This document shows positions 37,978 to 46,738 of a DNA stretch of 64,000 nt, one piece after another. The DNA is taken from contig CACIMN010000001.1 of NCBI GenBank assembly GCA_902587755.1, forward strand, positions 124,001 through 188,000, read 5' to 3'. This DNA comes from an uncultured Pelagibacteraceae bacterium. Its GTDB lineage: Bacteria; Pseudomonadota; Alphaproteobacteria; Pelagibacterales; Pelagibacteraceae. A model generated the notes under the pieces. That model was not told where the DNA came from. It saw nothing but the letters and a program-made list of their open reading frames with translations, and did no database searches. The translations under genes were made by a program, and so were the position numbers. Position 1 is the first letter of the stretch, and each line of letters opens with the position of its first letter.

Positions 37978-38604
37978 TCAAAATTTGGGAATTTTTGCAC
38001 CCTTATCCATAAAATTGTAACCTTTAACAACAGCTTCTCTGTCAGCTATATCTAAATACCATCTAGATAAATTTTGGTAATTTTTCAAACCAATATCATG
38101 CCACTCATGTCTAGCCATCCATGGCCAGGTTGCGATATCAGCAATTGTATAATCAGAACCTGCAAGAAATTTAGACTCTTTTAATCTTGCATCTAATTCT
38201 TCGTAAATTCTCTTTGTAATTTTAAAATATCTTTCCTCTCCAAATTCACTTTTTCCAGGATTATAATGATGAAACTGATGATGTTGACCAATCATAGGTC
38301 CAACTGTTCCCATTTGAGCCATTAACCACTGGTTTATTACCAATCTATCTTTAATATTGTAAAATTTTCCACTTTTATCAGCCAGATAGATTAAAATTGC
38401 ACCTGACTCAAAAATAGTTTTATTATCTTCATGATCTACAATCACAGGAATTTTTCCAAAAGGACTTATCTTTTTAAATTCTGGTTTGAGTTGTTCATCT
38501 TTACCTAAATCAACTTTGGTTACTTTATATTCATAACCAATTTCTTCAAGCATGATACTTATTTTCCACCCATTTGGTGTGTTAGCAGAAAAAAGTTCTA
38601 TCAT
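37978..38604 (-). CDS. Glutathione S-transferase-like protein
   Basis: This 208-residue protein has the thioredoxin-like N-terminal domain (MIELFSANTPNGWKISIMLEEI, with the cis-Pro region GKIPVIVD and the glutathione-contact FESGAILIYLA). The helical C-terminal domain has YTIADIATWPW. It resembles the YghU/YfcG subgroup, which includes disulfide-bond oxidoreductases. It overlaps the ferredoxin reductase gene by 4 bases (ATGA) and is the last gene of a ferredoxin-reductase-GST operon. Substrate unknown. Confidence 0.9.
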   Translation of the reverse strand: MIELFSANTPNGWKISIMLEEIGYEYKVTKVDLGKDEQLKPEFKKISPFGKIPVIVDHEDNKTIFESGAILIYLADKSGKFYNIKDRLVINQWLMAQMGTVGPMIGQHHQFHHYNPGKSEFGEERYFKITKRIYEELDARLKESKFLAGSDYTIADIATWPWMARHEWHDIGLKNYQNLSRWYLDIADREAVVKGYNFMDKGAKIPKF

Positions 38605-39617
38605 TTTTTAATTCCAAGTCTTTGCTGTGCAGCCTTAGAAGTAGTTGTGAATTCAAATCTTAATTTTTCATCTGGTTTAGCATATTTAAAACAGCCTCTA
38701 GCTGCCAATGCACCCTCATGAAAACCAGATAGTATTAATTTTAACTTTCCTGGATAAGAACAAATATCACCAATCGCAAATATTCCATCTATATTGGTTT
38801 CAAAATTTTCGGTGTTAACCTCAATCGTTTTTTTATTAATATTTAAACCCCAATCTAAAATTGGACCAAGTTGCATAATTAAACCGAAAAAACCCAATAC
38901 ATATTCAGATTCAATCTCTTTGATTTGTCCCTCATCATGCTTAATTTTTATACTATTAATATTTTTATCTCCACTTACTGAGTGTATTTGGTATTTTGTA
39001 AATAAATTTAACTTTCCTTGATCATTAAGCTGTTTTACTCTCTGTACACTTGCCTCTGCTCCACTAAATCCATCTCTCCTATGAATTAAATTTACTTTAG
39101 AAGTATTTGATAATTCTATAGCCCAATCTAAGGCGGAGTCTCCTCCACCAAAAATTGAAATGGTTTTGTCTTTAAATATTGATTTATCTTTAATTGAATA
39201 AAATAGGTAATTCCCCTCAAACTTTTCACACTCTTTTATTGGAAATTTTCTGGGTTCAAAAGAACCAACACCTCCAGCTATAATAATCGCTGCAACATCA
39301 AACTCTACTCCACCCGAGGTTTTAACATGCCATCTATTTTGATTTTTTTTTAATTCTTCTACTCTTTCATTTAAATGAAATTTGACATTAAAAGGTTTAA
39401 TTTGTTTTAGAAGATTATTGGTTAATTCTTCACCAGTACACTCTGGTATAGCTGGAATGTCATAAATAGGTTTATCAGGGTAAAGTTCAATACATTGCCC
39501 TCCTGCTTTATCGAGATTATCTACTATCTCACAACTCAACCCTATAATTCCAAGTTGATGAGCACAAAACAAACCTGTTGGCCCAGCTCCAATGATCAAT
39601 ACATCTGTTTTATTCAT
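38601..39617 (-). CDS. Ferredoxin-NADP reductase (thioredoxin-reductase-like)
   Basis: This 338-residue flavoprotein has the FAD motif DVLIIGAGPTGLFCAHQLG, a central NADPH site (ISIFGGGDSALDWAIEL) and the second FAD motif IDGIFAIGDICSYPGKLKLI. The CxxC redox pair of thioredoxin reductase is absent. That identifies the ferredoxin/flavodoxin-NADP reductase type 2 group. It starts one base after the ferredoxin stop, so the two are a natural electron-transfer pair. It could send electrons from NADPH to ferredoxin and on to the desaturase just upstream. Confidence 0.9.
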   Translation of the reverse strand: MNKTDVLIIGAGPTGLFCAHQLGIIGLSCEIVDNLDKAGGQCIELYPDKPIYDIPAIPECTGEELTNNLLKQIKPFNVKFHLNERVEELKKNQNRWHVKTSGGVEFDVAAIIIAGGVGSFEPRKFPIKECEKFEGNYLFYSIKDKSIFKDKTISIFGGGDSALDWAIELSNTSKVNLIHRRDGFSGAEASVQRVKQLNDQGKLNLFTKYQIHSVSGDKNINSIKIKHDEGQIKEIESEYVLGFFGLIMQLGPILDWGLNINKKTIEVNTENFETNIDGIFAIGDICSYPGKLKLILSGFHEGALAARGCFKYAKPDEKLRFEFTTTSKAAQQRLGIKK

Positions 39618-39938
39618 CTAACCTTGCTTTGATGGAATGTTTACTTCTAATCCATCTAATTCGTCTGAAACAATTAACTGGCAACTCAACCTGCTATTAC
39701 TTTTTGGCTCAAAGGCCATATCAAGCATATCTTCCTCACCATCCTCTTTTGTTGGAAGTTTATCTAACCATTCTTCTTTGACATAAACATGACAAGTTGC
39801 ACATGACATCCCTCCACCACAATCTGCATCAATTCCTGGAATATCATTTTGAATTGCACCTTCCATTACAGTTAACCCCTTTTGAACATCAACTGTGTGA
39901 GTTTTATTATCGTGCGTGTGATAAGTAATTTTTGCCAT
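39618..39938 (-). CDS. 2Fe-2S ferredoxin (adrenodoxin type)
   Basis: This 106-residue ferredoxin has the cluster-binding cysteines in [17 protein letters not shown] and a fourth in [15 protein letters not shown]. The spacing is that of adrenodoxin-type [2Fe-2S] ferredoxins, which feed oxygenases, desaturases and iron-sulfur assembly. It lies directly before its reductase and 60 bases after the desaturase gene. A different partner such as a P450 or ring hydroxylase cannot be excluded, but none is in the window. Confidence 0.95.
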   Translation of the reverse strand: MAKITYHTHDNKTHTVDVQKGLTVMEGAIQNDIPGIDADCGGGMSCATCHVYVKEEWLDKLPTKEDGEEDMLDMAFEPKSNSRLSCQLIVSDELDGLEVNIPSKQG

Positions 39939-39998
39939 GCGTTATATATAAGTTCTTATCTAAATTGAGCAAGTAAGTAAAAAAATACTTGGTCAGAT

Positions 39999-41000
39999 TT
40001 ATGCATTTTGTAGTTCAGGGACTTCCTTTTTAAAAAAGTAGGCAGAATCTTCTTTTTGTTTCATCAAAGCTGGTAAAATTTCTTTGTAAGCATCAATTAA
40101 ACCGTCGTTTGTTCTTGGTAATTGATCTTTAATATGATGATGAAGTTTATCCAAATTATAAGATGGAACTGTTGGAAACATGTGATGAGTTACATGATAT
40201 TCCATTTTCCAATATAAAAAACTTAAAATAGGATTTAAATACATTTCTCTTGTTGTGTATCTATGATCTTTAATATCCCTTGCTAAACCAGCATGTTGAG
40301 TAAAAGAAACCAGTTTATGTAAAGTTCTTCCATAAAATTTTGGTAATAAAAAAAACAAAACTGGCAACCAAGATAATGTAATTAAAGACCATAAAATAAT
40401 TGCAATCCAAATTGCAACAAAAATTCTTGAATTAAAAATAACTTTTGATTGTGCATTTTCAGGAATACAGTCTTGCATCACTTTTGTTTTTACACCCAAT
40501 GCATGCTGAATAATTTCGTAAGCTATACTTTTTTTAAAATAAACAAGTTCCATAAAAGGAATTAAATTTATTAATAAATTTTTTGGAGTTTCTTTTAAAT
40601 TATTTCCATATTCAATTTCATGATCATATGGATTTTCTGTTGAATATGTATTTCCATGATGAACGAAATGCGTATATCTCCATCTTACTGGTTCAAAATT
40701 TGAGAGGTATGAAGAAACATAGTAAAAAAATTCGTTTAAAGATTTTGATTGAAAAGCGGTTTTGTGACCTGTCTCATGCCATAATGGATTTGAAAAACCA
40801 TATATGTTTCCATAAACCAAAAACCAAAAAGCAGACCACCATGTACCCCAAGTTATATATGCCAAAATTCCTGTTACTAATAACAATCCAAAAAAAACTG
40901 AAACGTGTTGAAGCCCTTTGATATCAGATTTTTTCGAGAGTTCCTTAAGGACTTCTATATCAACTTGGCATTTATGCCATTTTTCTAATTTAACATCCAT
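39999..41000 (-). CDS. Membrane fatty acid desaturase/hydroxylase family protein
   Basis: This 333-residue protein has several membrane helices and the three histidine boxes of the diiron membrane desaturases: HETGHK (near residue 70), HFVHHG (near residue 111) and HVTHHMFP (near residue 270). It would insert double bonds or hydroxyl groups into lipid chains using O2 and electrons. The ferredoxin and reductase genes directly downstream on the same strand could supply those electrons. It starts about 45 bases after the proteorhodopsin terminator. The exact substrate is not readable. Confidence 0.9.
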   Translation of the reverse strand: MDVKLEKWHKCQVDIEVLKELSKKSDIKGLQHVSVFFGLLLVTGILAYITWGTWWSAFWFLVYGNIYGFSNPLWHETGHKTAFQSKSLNEFFYYVSSYLSNFEPVRWRYTHFVHHGNTYSTENPYDHEIEYGNNLKETPKNLLINLIPFMELVYFKKSIAYEIIQHALGVKTKVMQDCIPENAQSKVIFNSRIFVAIWIAIILWSLITLSWLPVLFFLLPKFYGRTLHKLVSFTQHAGLARDIKDHRYTTREMYLNPILSFLYWKMEYHVTHHMFPTVPSYNLDKLHHHIKDQLPRTNDGLIDAYKEILPALMKQKEDSAYFFKKEVPELQNA

Positions 41001-41044
41001 AAAATAAAAATATGTATATTTTCTAAATATATTTTTAATAAAGA

Positions 41045-41082
41045 CAAAAAAAAGGGCAAGTACAAAATTGTACCTGCCCTTA
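41045..41082 (-). terminator. Strong terminator after proteorhodopsin
   Basis: On the minus strand AAGGGCAGGTACAA pairs with TTGTACTTGCCCTT (one G-T pair), then a run of eight T follows. This is a canonical rho-independent terminator just after the proteorhodopsin stop. It separates that gene from the desaturase and ferredoxin genes. Confidence 0.93.
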
Positions 41083-41100
41083 ATTTAAATTTCAGCTAAA

Positions 41101-41874
41101 TTACTTAGCTCTTTTACCTGCAGAACTAGTTGCAGCAGCCCAAATTACTAGACCGAATGCAATTTTGTTAATGAAGTCAGCTAAGTTATAAACGACGTTA
41201 AGTGAGTTAGCGTCTACACCACCAGTTAAGTAACCAAATACATAACCTAATGGGTAAATTGCCCAACCTACTGTAACGATCATTCTCATTGCACCAAAAG
41301 CAGTTACAAGAGCCTTGTTTCCACTTTTCGCTGCAGCTTTACCAGCTTCACCTGAAAATACTTCATAAAGAATGTATATCCAACCTGCCATTCCGATGAT
41401 GAAACCAAGTGTAGCATTAATATATCCTGCTTCACCTAAGTATCCACCGATTAGCATTACTAATGAACCAATTAACAATCTCCAGAACATTCCAGAGTTT
41501 GCTTTACCAATAGCTGCTAGAATTAAATAAAATTCTACCATCTGTAATGGCACAGTGATTAACCAGTCAATGTATCTGTAAACAGTTGGCGAGTCTCCAG
41601 TAGCAACCCATACTTCTCTCATGTACATGTAGTGTATGAATGCAATACCAGTTACTAGACCAGCAACAATAACTGATGTTCTCCAGCCTGATGCGACGTT
41701 GCCTGCTTCCATGAAAAAGAAAGCAGTAGCTGCTAACATTCCCATAGAGATAACCCAGAATGAAATTCCTACGAAGTCATCTTGCATCAACATCGTTGCG
41801 TCTGCTGCAATAGCTATACCTGAAAAACCTATCAAGGTCATAGCTGCTAAAGCAAACAGTTTAAGTTTTTTCAT
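41101..41874 (-). CDS. Proteorhodopsin, blue-absorbing light-driven proton pump
   Basis: The 257-residue protein has a signal peptide (cleavage near AIAADA) and seven helices. The proton acceptor is Asp103 and the donor Glu114 (in DWLITVPLQMVEF). Retinal binds Lys237 (DFINKIAFGL), and His81 is the partner of the acceptor. Gln111, at the position that tunes colour, marks a blue-absorbing pump typical of open-ocean SAR11. Codons are less AT-biased than neighbours, as expected for high expression. The Shine-Dalgarno GAGGGAG lies six bases before the ATG. No retinal-synthesis genes (crt, blh) are in the window. Confidence 0.99.
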   Translation of the reverse strand: MKKLKLFALAAMTLIGFSGIAIAADATMLMQDDFVGISFWVISMGMLAATAFFFMEAGNVASGWRTSVIVAGLVTGIAFIHYMYMREVWVATGDSPTVYRYIDWLITVPLQMVEFYLILAAIGKANSGMFWRLLIGSLVMLIGGYLGEAGYINATLGFIIGMAGWIYILYEVFSGEAGKAAAKSGNKALVTAFGAMRMIVTVGWAIYPLGYVFGYLTGGVDANSLNVVYNLADFINKIAFGLVIWAAATSSAGKRAK

Positions 41875-41900
41875 AAAAAACTCCCTCTTCGTTAGTTTTT

Positions 41901-41937
41901 ATTTTAGTTTATATAAACTAGACTTAAGTTACCTTAA
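41901..41937 (-). promoter_or_regulatory. Proteorhodopsin promoter region with palindromes
   Basis: On the minus strand TTAAGG (41937-41932) and TATAAA (41913-41908) are 18 bases apart. A perfect 16-base palindrome TAGTTTATATAAACTA (41905-41920) covers the -10. CTTAAG-N4-CTTAAG (41923-41938) covers the -35 and spacer. These could be operators for a regulator of proteorhodopsin. AT-rich DNA makes palindromes fairly common, so this is suggestive only. Confidence 0.4.
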
Positions 41938-42084
41938 GCCAATTTCGTGGTTAGATAGCAAATTAAAATAGTTTTATGAAGACTTAATTGTCACTAATAA
42001 GCATTGATTTTACTTAATTTTTAAAATTAAATACAATTTATAAGTTAAAAATCAAAAAAAATAAGGAATTCGAATCAAATTTTT

Positions 42085-43986
42085 ATGTCTTCTAAATTTA
42101 ATCAAATTTACCAAAATTCTATAAAAAATCCTGAAAAATTTTGGCAAGTAGCCTCCGAAAATATCTTTTGGTTTAAAAAACCAACAAAAATTTTAAATAA
42201 ATCCAACCCGCCTTTCTATAAATGGTTCGAAGATGGGGTCACAAACACCTGCTATAACGCTTTAGACATACACATCGATCAAGGAAGAGGTCAAAAGACA
42301 GCATTAATCTACGATAGTCCTATTACAGGTAACAAAAGTCAGTTCACATACGAAGAATTAAGGTCAAAGGTCTCTAAGTTTGCAGGGGCATTGAAATCTC
42401 AAGGAGCAAGTAAAGGTGACCGGGTGATCATTTACATGCCAATGATCCCTGAAGCAGTAGTCGCTATGCTTGCTTGTGCAAGAATAGGTGCAATACACTC
42501 TGTCGTCTTTGGTGGTTTTGCCTCAAATGAGCTTGCAAGTAGAATTGATGATAGTAAAGCAAAGATATTAGTGACCGCCTCATGTGGTTTTGAGCCAGGA
42601 AGAACAGTTGAGTATAAACCACTAGTTGATGAAGCAATTAAAATAGCCGGTCACAAAATTGAAAAGATGATTTTGTTTCAAAGACCTGGTCATGAGGTTA
42701 AATTAAATGCTCCAAATGAGGTCAACTGGGAGGAAGTTGTCTCTAGAGCGAAAGATGCTGACTGTGTTGAGATGAATTCAAATGAGTTTGCGTATATTTT
42801 ATATACATCTGGGACAACAGGAACTCCAAAAGGAATAGTCAGAGACATTGGAGGTCACATTGTTGCTCTCAAGTGGACTATGAAAAATATCTATAACATT
42901 GATACAGATGATATTTGGTGGTCTGCAAGTGATATCGGTTGGATTGTTGGTCACTCATATATTGTTTACGCTCCTCTATTTAAAGGATGTACTACAATTT
43001 TGTTTGAAGGTAAGCCAGTTGGAACTCCAGATGCAGGAGCTTTTTGGAAAATAATATCTGATTATAAGGTAAAGTCTCTTTTTACAGCTCCAACGGCTTT
43101 TAGAGCAATCAAGAAAGAGGATCCTAAGGGTAAATTTTTCTCAAAATATGATCTAAGCAGTTTTGAAAGTTTATTCCTTGCTGGAGAAAGAGCTGATCCA
43201 GATACTATAAAGTGGGCTGAGAATTTACTTAAGGTTCCAGTCATTGATCATTGGTGGCAAACAGAAACTAGCTGGGCAATTAGCTCTAATTGTACTGGTA
43301 TTGAAATGATGGAAACAAAATATGGTTCAGCCTGCAAAGCTGTCCCTGGATATGATGTAAAAATCATTAAACCAGATCAATCTTTGGCCAAGCCGAATGA
43401 AATGGGAGATATTGTAGTAAAGTTACCTTTACCTCCAGGAACATTTCCAACTCTATGGAATGCAGATCAAAGGTATAAAGAAAACTATATGTCTAATTAT
43501 GAAGGGTATTATCAAACATATGATGCAGGTCACATAGATGACGATGGTTATATTTGGATCATGTCTAGAACTGATGACATTATAAATGTAGCAGGTCATA
43601 GATTGTCTACAGGCGCTATTGAAGAAGTATTATCTGAACATCAATCTGTTGCAGAATGTGCAGTACTTGGAATAGCAGATAAATTAAAGGGTCAATTACC
43701 TATAGGATTAGTAGTTTTGAAGTCTGGTGTTGATAAAGATAATGAGACCATATCTAAAGAATGCGTACAAATGGTTAGAGATAAAATTGGACCTGTTGCT
43801 GCATTTAAAGTTGTAATTGTTATTAAAAGATTACCAAAAACAAGATCAGGAAAAATTTTAAGAGGGACCATAAGAAAAATTGCAGACGGTGTGGAATATA
43901 AAATTCCTCCTACAATAGATGATCCTGCAATTTTAACAGAAATAAAAGAAGATTTAATTAATCACAAAATCTTAAATAATGGTTAA
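42085..43986 (+). CDS. prpE: Propionyl-CoA synthetase
   Basis: This 633-residue AMP-forming acyl-CoA synthetase converts propionate to propionyl-CoA. Motif A3 is YILYTSGTTGTPKGIVRD, the acetyl-CoA-synthetase family segment DIWWSASDIGWIVGHSYIVYAPL is present, and the end has the acetylatable Lys in PKTRSGKILRGTIRKIA. The PrpE-like features GGHIVALKWTM and DHWWQTETSWAI favour propionate over acetate. It is divergent from proteorhodopsin with a 210-base gap and overlaps the SMR gene by 8 bases. Acetate may be a second substrate. Confidence 0.9.
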   Translation: MSSKFNQIYQNSIKNPEKFWQVASENIFWFKKPTKILNKSNPPFYKWFEDGVTNTCYNALDIHIDQGRGQKTALIYDSPITGNKSQFTYEELRSKVSKFAGALKSQGASKGDRVIIYMPMIPEAVVAMLACARIGAIHSVVFGGFASNELASRIDDSKAKILVTASCGFEPGRTVEYKPLVDEAIKIAGHKIEKMILFQRPGHEVKLNAPNEVNWEEVVSRAKDADCVEMNSNEFAYILYTSGTTGTPKGIVRDIGGHIVALKWTMKNIYNIDTDDIWWSASDIGWIVGHSYIVYAPLFKGCTTILFEGKPVGTPDAGAFWKIISDYKVKSLFTAPTAFRAIKKEDPKGKFFSKYDLSSFESLFLAGERADPDTIKWAENLLKVPVIDHWWQTETSWAISSNCTGIEMMETKYGSACKAVPGYDVKIIKPDQSLAKPNEMGDIVVKLPLPPGTFPTLWNADQRYKENYMSNYEGYYQTYDAGHIDDDGYIWIMSRTDDIINVAGHRLSTGAIEEVLSEHQSVAECAVLGIADKLKGQLPIGLVVLKSGVDKDNETISKECVQMVRDKIGPVAAFKVVIVIKRLPKTRSGKILRGTIRKIADGVEYKIPPTIDDPAILTEIKEDLINHKILNNG

Positions 43987-44311
43987 AACTTATATTTTTT
44001 TAATCGCTGCGATATTTTGTGAAGTTGCTGGAACAATGCTACTTCCTGTGTCTCAAAACTTTACAAAACTTATACCGACACTTGCCCTATCTATATTTTA
44101 TCTCACAGCTTTTTATCTATTAACTTTTGTTGTAAACAAACTTCCAATAGCAATTGTATATGCAACATGGAGTGGTTTAGGAATTTTTACTATCGCAATC
44201 CTTGGCTATATATTTTTTAAACAAACTTTAGCTTGGCAAGCAATTGTGGGCTTATTCTTGATTGTAATCGGTGTAATTTTGGTAAATAGTTTTGCTGGAA
44301 AGCTTAGCTAA
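43979..44311 (+). CDS. SMR-family small multidrug/guanidinium exporter
   Basis: This 110-residue protein has four membrane helices. The key acidic residue in helix 1 is in AAIFCEVAGTMLLP, matching Glu14 of EmrE. The helix-4 end is AWQAIVGLFLIVIGVILVN. SMR proteins work as antiparallel dimers exporting cations such as quaternary amines or guanidinium. It overlaps prpE by 8 bases, and its 3' end overlaps the convergent dihydroorotase gene by 8 bases. Substrate is not readable. Confidence 0.92.
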   Translation: MVKTYIFLIAAIFCEVAGTMLLPVSQNFTKLIPTLALSIFYLTAFYLLTFVVNKLPIAIVYATWSGLGIFTIAILGYIFFKQTLAWQAIVGLFLIVIGVILVNSFAGKLS

Positions 44312-45611
44312 ATTGCAAAGGTGTTCCATCAGGATCACCTAAAATTTTTCCATCCTGCATTTTAATTTTCCCTGCAATAATAGTATGTGTTGGTGTTCCT
44401 TTGAATTTAAAACCATTGAATGGTGACCATTTACATTTACTCTCAATATTTTCGTTTTTAATCTCAATAGTTTTGTTCATATCTACGATAGTAAAGTCTG
44501 CATCATAACCTTCTTTAATAAATCCCTTGTTTTTAATTCCAAAAATTTTAACTGGATTTTCACAGACAAAGTTCATCAATTGATTAAGTGATAGTTTTCC
44601 ATTATTTACGTGATTTAACATAACTGGCATTAAGGTTTGAACTCCTGGCATCCCTGAAGGAGTATTTGGATATACCTTATCTTTGTTTTCTTTTAAATGT
44701 GGAGCATGATCAGATCCAATAGTATCATTAAAGTTATTTTTCACTCCATACCATAATCTGTCATAATGAGATTTGTCTCTTAGTGGCGGATTCATCTGAG
44801 CATAAGTCCCAAGCTTGTCATAACAGTCTGGTGCATAAAAAGTTAAATGCTGAGGAGTAATCTCAAATGTAATATTTCCTTTATGTTGTGATAGAAAATC
44901 AATTTCCTCTTTTGTAGTAATATGAAGCACATGAGCTTTTTTATTGTGCTTTTCTGCAATTCGAACAATTCTTCTTGTAGATGATATTGCACATTCTGCA
45001 CTTCTCCATACAGGATGAGTATGAACATTACCCTCTTTAATCAATTTTTTATTAACTTTTAAAATCGCCTCATCTTCAGAATGGACTGCCACAACTTTTG
45101 AAGCATTTTGAAAAACCTTGTCTATGTCGTTTTCTTCAGCGACTAGTAAATTACCCGTTGATGATCCTGCGAAAAGTTTAATGCCACAACATCCTTCTAA
45201 ACCTTCTAGGCTTGCTAAATCATCCACATTGTCTGCTGTTGCTCCAAAATAAAAAGCATAATTGCAATACATTCTATTTTTAGCGAGATCAAGTTTTCTT
45301 TGAAATTCTTTCATATTGGAAGTTGGGGGATTTGTGTTTGGCATTTCGAATACACTTGTAATACCTCCTGCTATTGCTGCTCTACTTCCTGAATGAAGAT
45401 CCTCAGTATCTGTTGATCCTGGTTCTCTAAAATGTGTTTGAGTATCTATGCAACCAGGTAAAACTGTATGACCTTCTGCATTGATTGTCTCTTTTGCTTC
45501 CTCTGAAATTTGTCCAATCTGTTGAATTTTTTCATCTTTTATAGCAACATCAACATCTTTTAACTTACCATCAATGTAACATTGTCCGTTTTTAATTATA
45601 AGATCTAACAT
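44304..45611 (-). CDS. pyrC: Dihydroorotase (class I, amidohydrolase family)
   Basis: This 435-residue amidohydrolase acts in pyrimidine synthesis, closing carbamoyl-aspartate to dihydroorotate. Signatures are VLPGCIDTQTHFREPG, FEMPNTNPPT, the Lys segment GIKLFAGSSTGN, HSEDE, HVLHITT and GSDHAPH. In the first metal motif the usual first His of HxH is Gln (DTQTH). I recall this as common in alphaproteobacterial homologues, and the remaining ligands are intact. Allantoinase or hydantoinase activity is a possible alternative. No other pyr genes are nearby. Confidence 0.87.
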   Translation of the reverse strand: MLDLIIKNGQCYIDGKLKDVDVAIKDEKIQQIGQISEEAKETINAEGHTVLPGCIDTQTHFREPGSTDTEDLHSGSRAAIAGGITSVFEMPNTNPPTSNMKEFQRKLDLAKNRMYCNYAFYFGATADNVDDLASLEGLEGCCGIKLFAGSSTGNLLVAEENDIDKVFQNASKVVAVHSEDEAILKVNKKLIKEGNVHTHPVWRSAECAISSTRRIVRIAEKHNKKAHVLHITTKEEIDFLSQHKGNITFEITPQHLTFYAPDCYDKLGTYAQMNPPLRDKSHYDRLWYGVKNNFNDTIGSDHAPHLKENKDKVYPNTPSGMPGVQTLMPVMLNHVNNGKLSLNQLMNFVCENPVKIFGIKNKGFIKEGYDADFTIVDMNKTIEIKNENIESKCKWSPFNGFKFKGTPTHTIIAGKIKMQDGKILGDPDGTPLQFS

Positions 45612-45654
45612 TTTGAGAAATTGTTATTATATTACAATCTATAATTAATCAATT

Positions 45655-46545
45655 ATGAATATAAAAAACGTTTATATTTTAGATGATAGAGCAATTCTTT
45701 ATATTAACGGGGAAGATGCAAAAGAATTTCTTCAAAATCTTATTAGTAACGACATAAACAAATTAAGCGATGTAAATAGTTGTTTTAGTTCATTACTTAC
45801 ACCTCAAGGTAAATTTTTATATGAATTTATAATTGTTAAACATAAGTCTGGATATCTTTTAGATTGTGAAAAACCTCAGGCAGAGGAGTTATTCAAACAA
45901 TTATCCCTATATAAACTTAGATCAAAAGTTGAAATTCTTAATTTAAGTAATGAATTTGTTGTTGCAGCATTTTCCCATGAAAAATTCTTAACTTTTGATG
46001 GAGCAGAAGATCAACCAGGATACACAATTAAATATAGAGAAGATCCAATTTTTTTAGATCCAAGAAATAAGGATTTGGGTGCTAGATTAATTATTAATTT
46101 AGAAAAACTTTATTTATCTTTAAAAAAACTTGATCTTCATGATGCTAATCTTAAAGAATATTATTCATTAAGTCATAGTCTTGGAATTGTTCCAAAAGAT
46201 TTAAATAAATTGAAAGACAAATTGTTTGGTATTGAATGTAATTTTGAAGAATTAAATGGAATTGATTTCAAGAAGGGCTGTTATGTTGGCCAAGAAAATA
46301 CAGCACGGATTAAATTAAAGAACAAACTTTCAAAAAGATTATTTCCAATTAATGTTATTAATGGAAAACTACATGAAGGCGAAAGTATTTATAATAATAA
46401 AATAGAAATTGGTAAGGTTTTAATTGATAGCGACTACCCTTTTGCTTTAATTAAATACTTAAACGAAAATTTTGATGAAAAAGCAAATTTTAAAACTAAA
46501 GAAGCTTTAATAAATATCAATAAACCTGATTGGATAAAAAACTAA
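45655..46545 (+). CDS. ygfZ: YgfZ/GcvT-like folate-binding protein for iron-sulfur proteins
   Basis: YgfZ-type proteins support iron-sulfur enzymes such as MiaB with the help of folate. The 296-residue protein has the diagnostic motif KGCYVGQENTARIK near residue 207. The N-terminus (DDRAILYINGEDAKEFLQNLISNDIN) is like GcvT. It lacks the glycine-cleavage active residues and lies far from gcvH, so it is not a second GcvT. It is monocistronic. Confidence 0.9.
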   Translation: MNIKNVYILDDRAILYINGEDAKEFLQNLISNDINKLSDVNSCFSSLLTPQGKFLYEFIIVKHKSGYLLDCEKPQAEELFKQLSLYKLRSKVEILNLSNEFVVAAFSHEKFLTFDGAEDQPGYTIKYREDPIFLDPRNKDLGARLIINLEKLYLSLKKLDLHDANLKEYYSLSHSLGIVPKDLNKLKDKLFGIECNFEELNGIDFKKGCYVGQENTARIKLKNKLSKRLFPINVINGKLHEGESIYNNKIEIGKVLIDSDYPFALIKYLNENFDEKANFKTKEALININKPDWIKN

Positions 46546-46550
46546 TTTTC

Positions 46551-46712
46551 TTATTTAAATAAATAAACAATCATTAAAATTATAAAAACTACAATAATCC
46601 AAATGCTGAGGTTTTTAAGAAATTGCTTTAATTGAGAATTTGATTGTAAAAAACTTGGAAGAACTAAAAGCAAAACCCCAATCATAAATATTACTGAAAG
46701 TAATTTATCCAT
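46551..46712 (-). CDS. 53-residue two-helix membrane protein
   Basis: The ATG is at 46712, just after tRNA-Leu on the same strand. The product has an N-terminal hydrophobic helix (MDKLLSVIFMIGVLLLVLPS), a short polar linker with QSNSQLKQFLKNL, and a second helix (IWIIVVFIILMIVYLFK). It ends 5 bases after the convergent ygfZ stop. The two-helix hairpin layout suggests an inner-membrane subunit or regulator. I know no homologue. It is likely to be missed by automatic callers because of its size. Confidence 0.6.
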   Translation of the reverse strand: MDKLLSVIFMIGVLLLVLPSFLQSNSQLKQFLKNLSIWIIVVFIILMIVYLFK

Positions 46713-46738
46713 CTAAAACTCCTATACTAAATTCACTT

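Noticed and set aside
45655..46545. A second gcvT gene
   Set aside because: The KGCYVGQ motif and lack of glycine-cleavage residues identify YgfZ.
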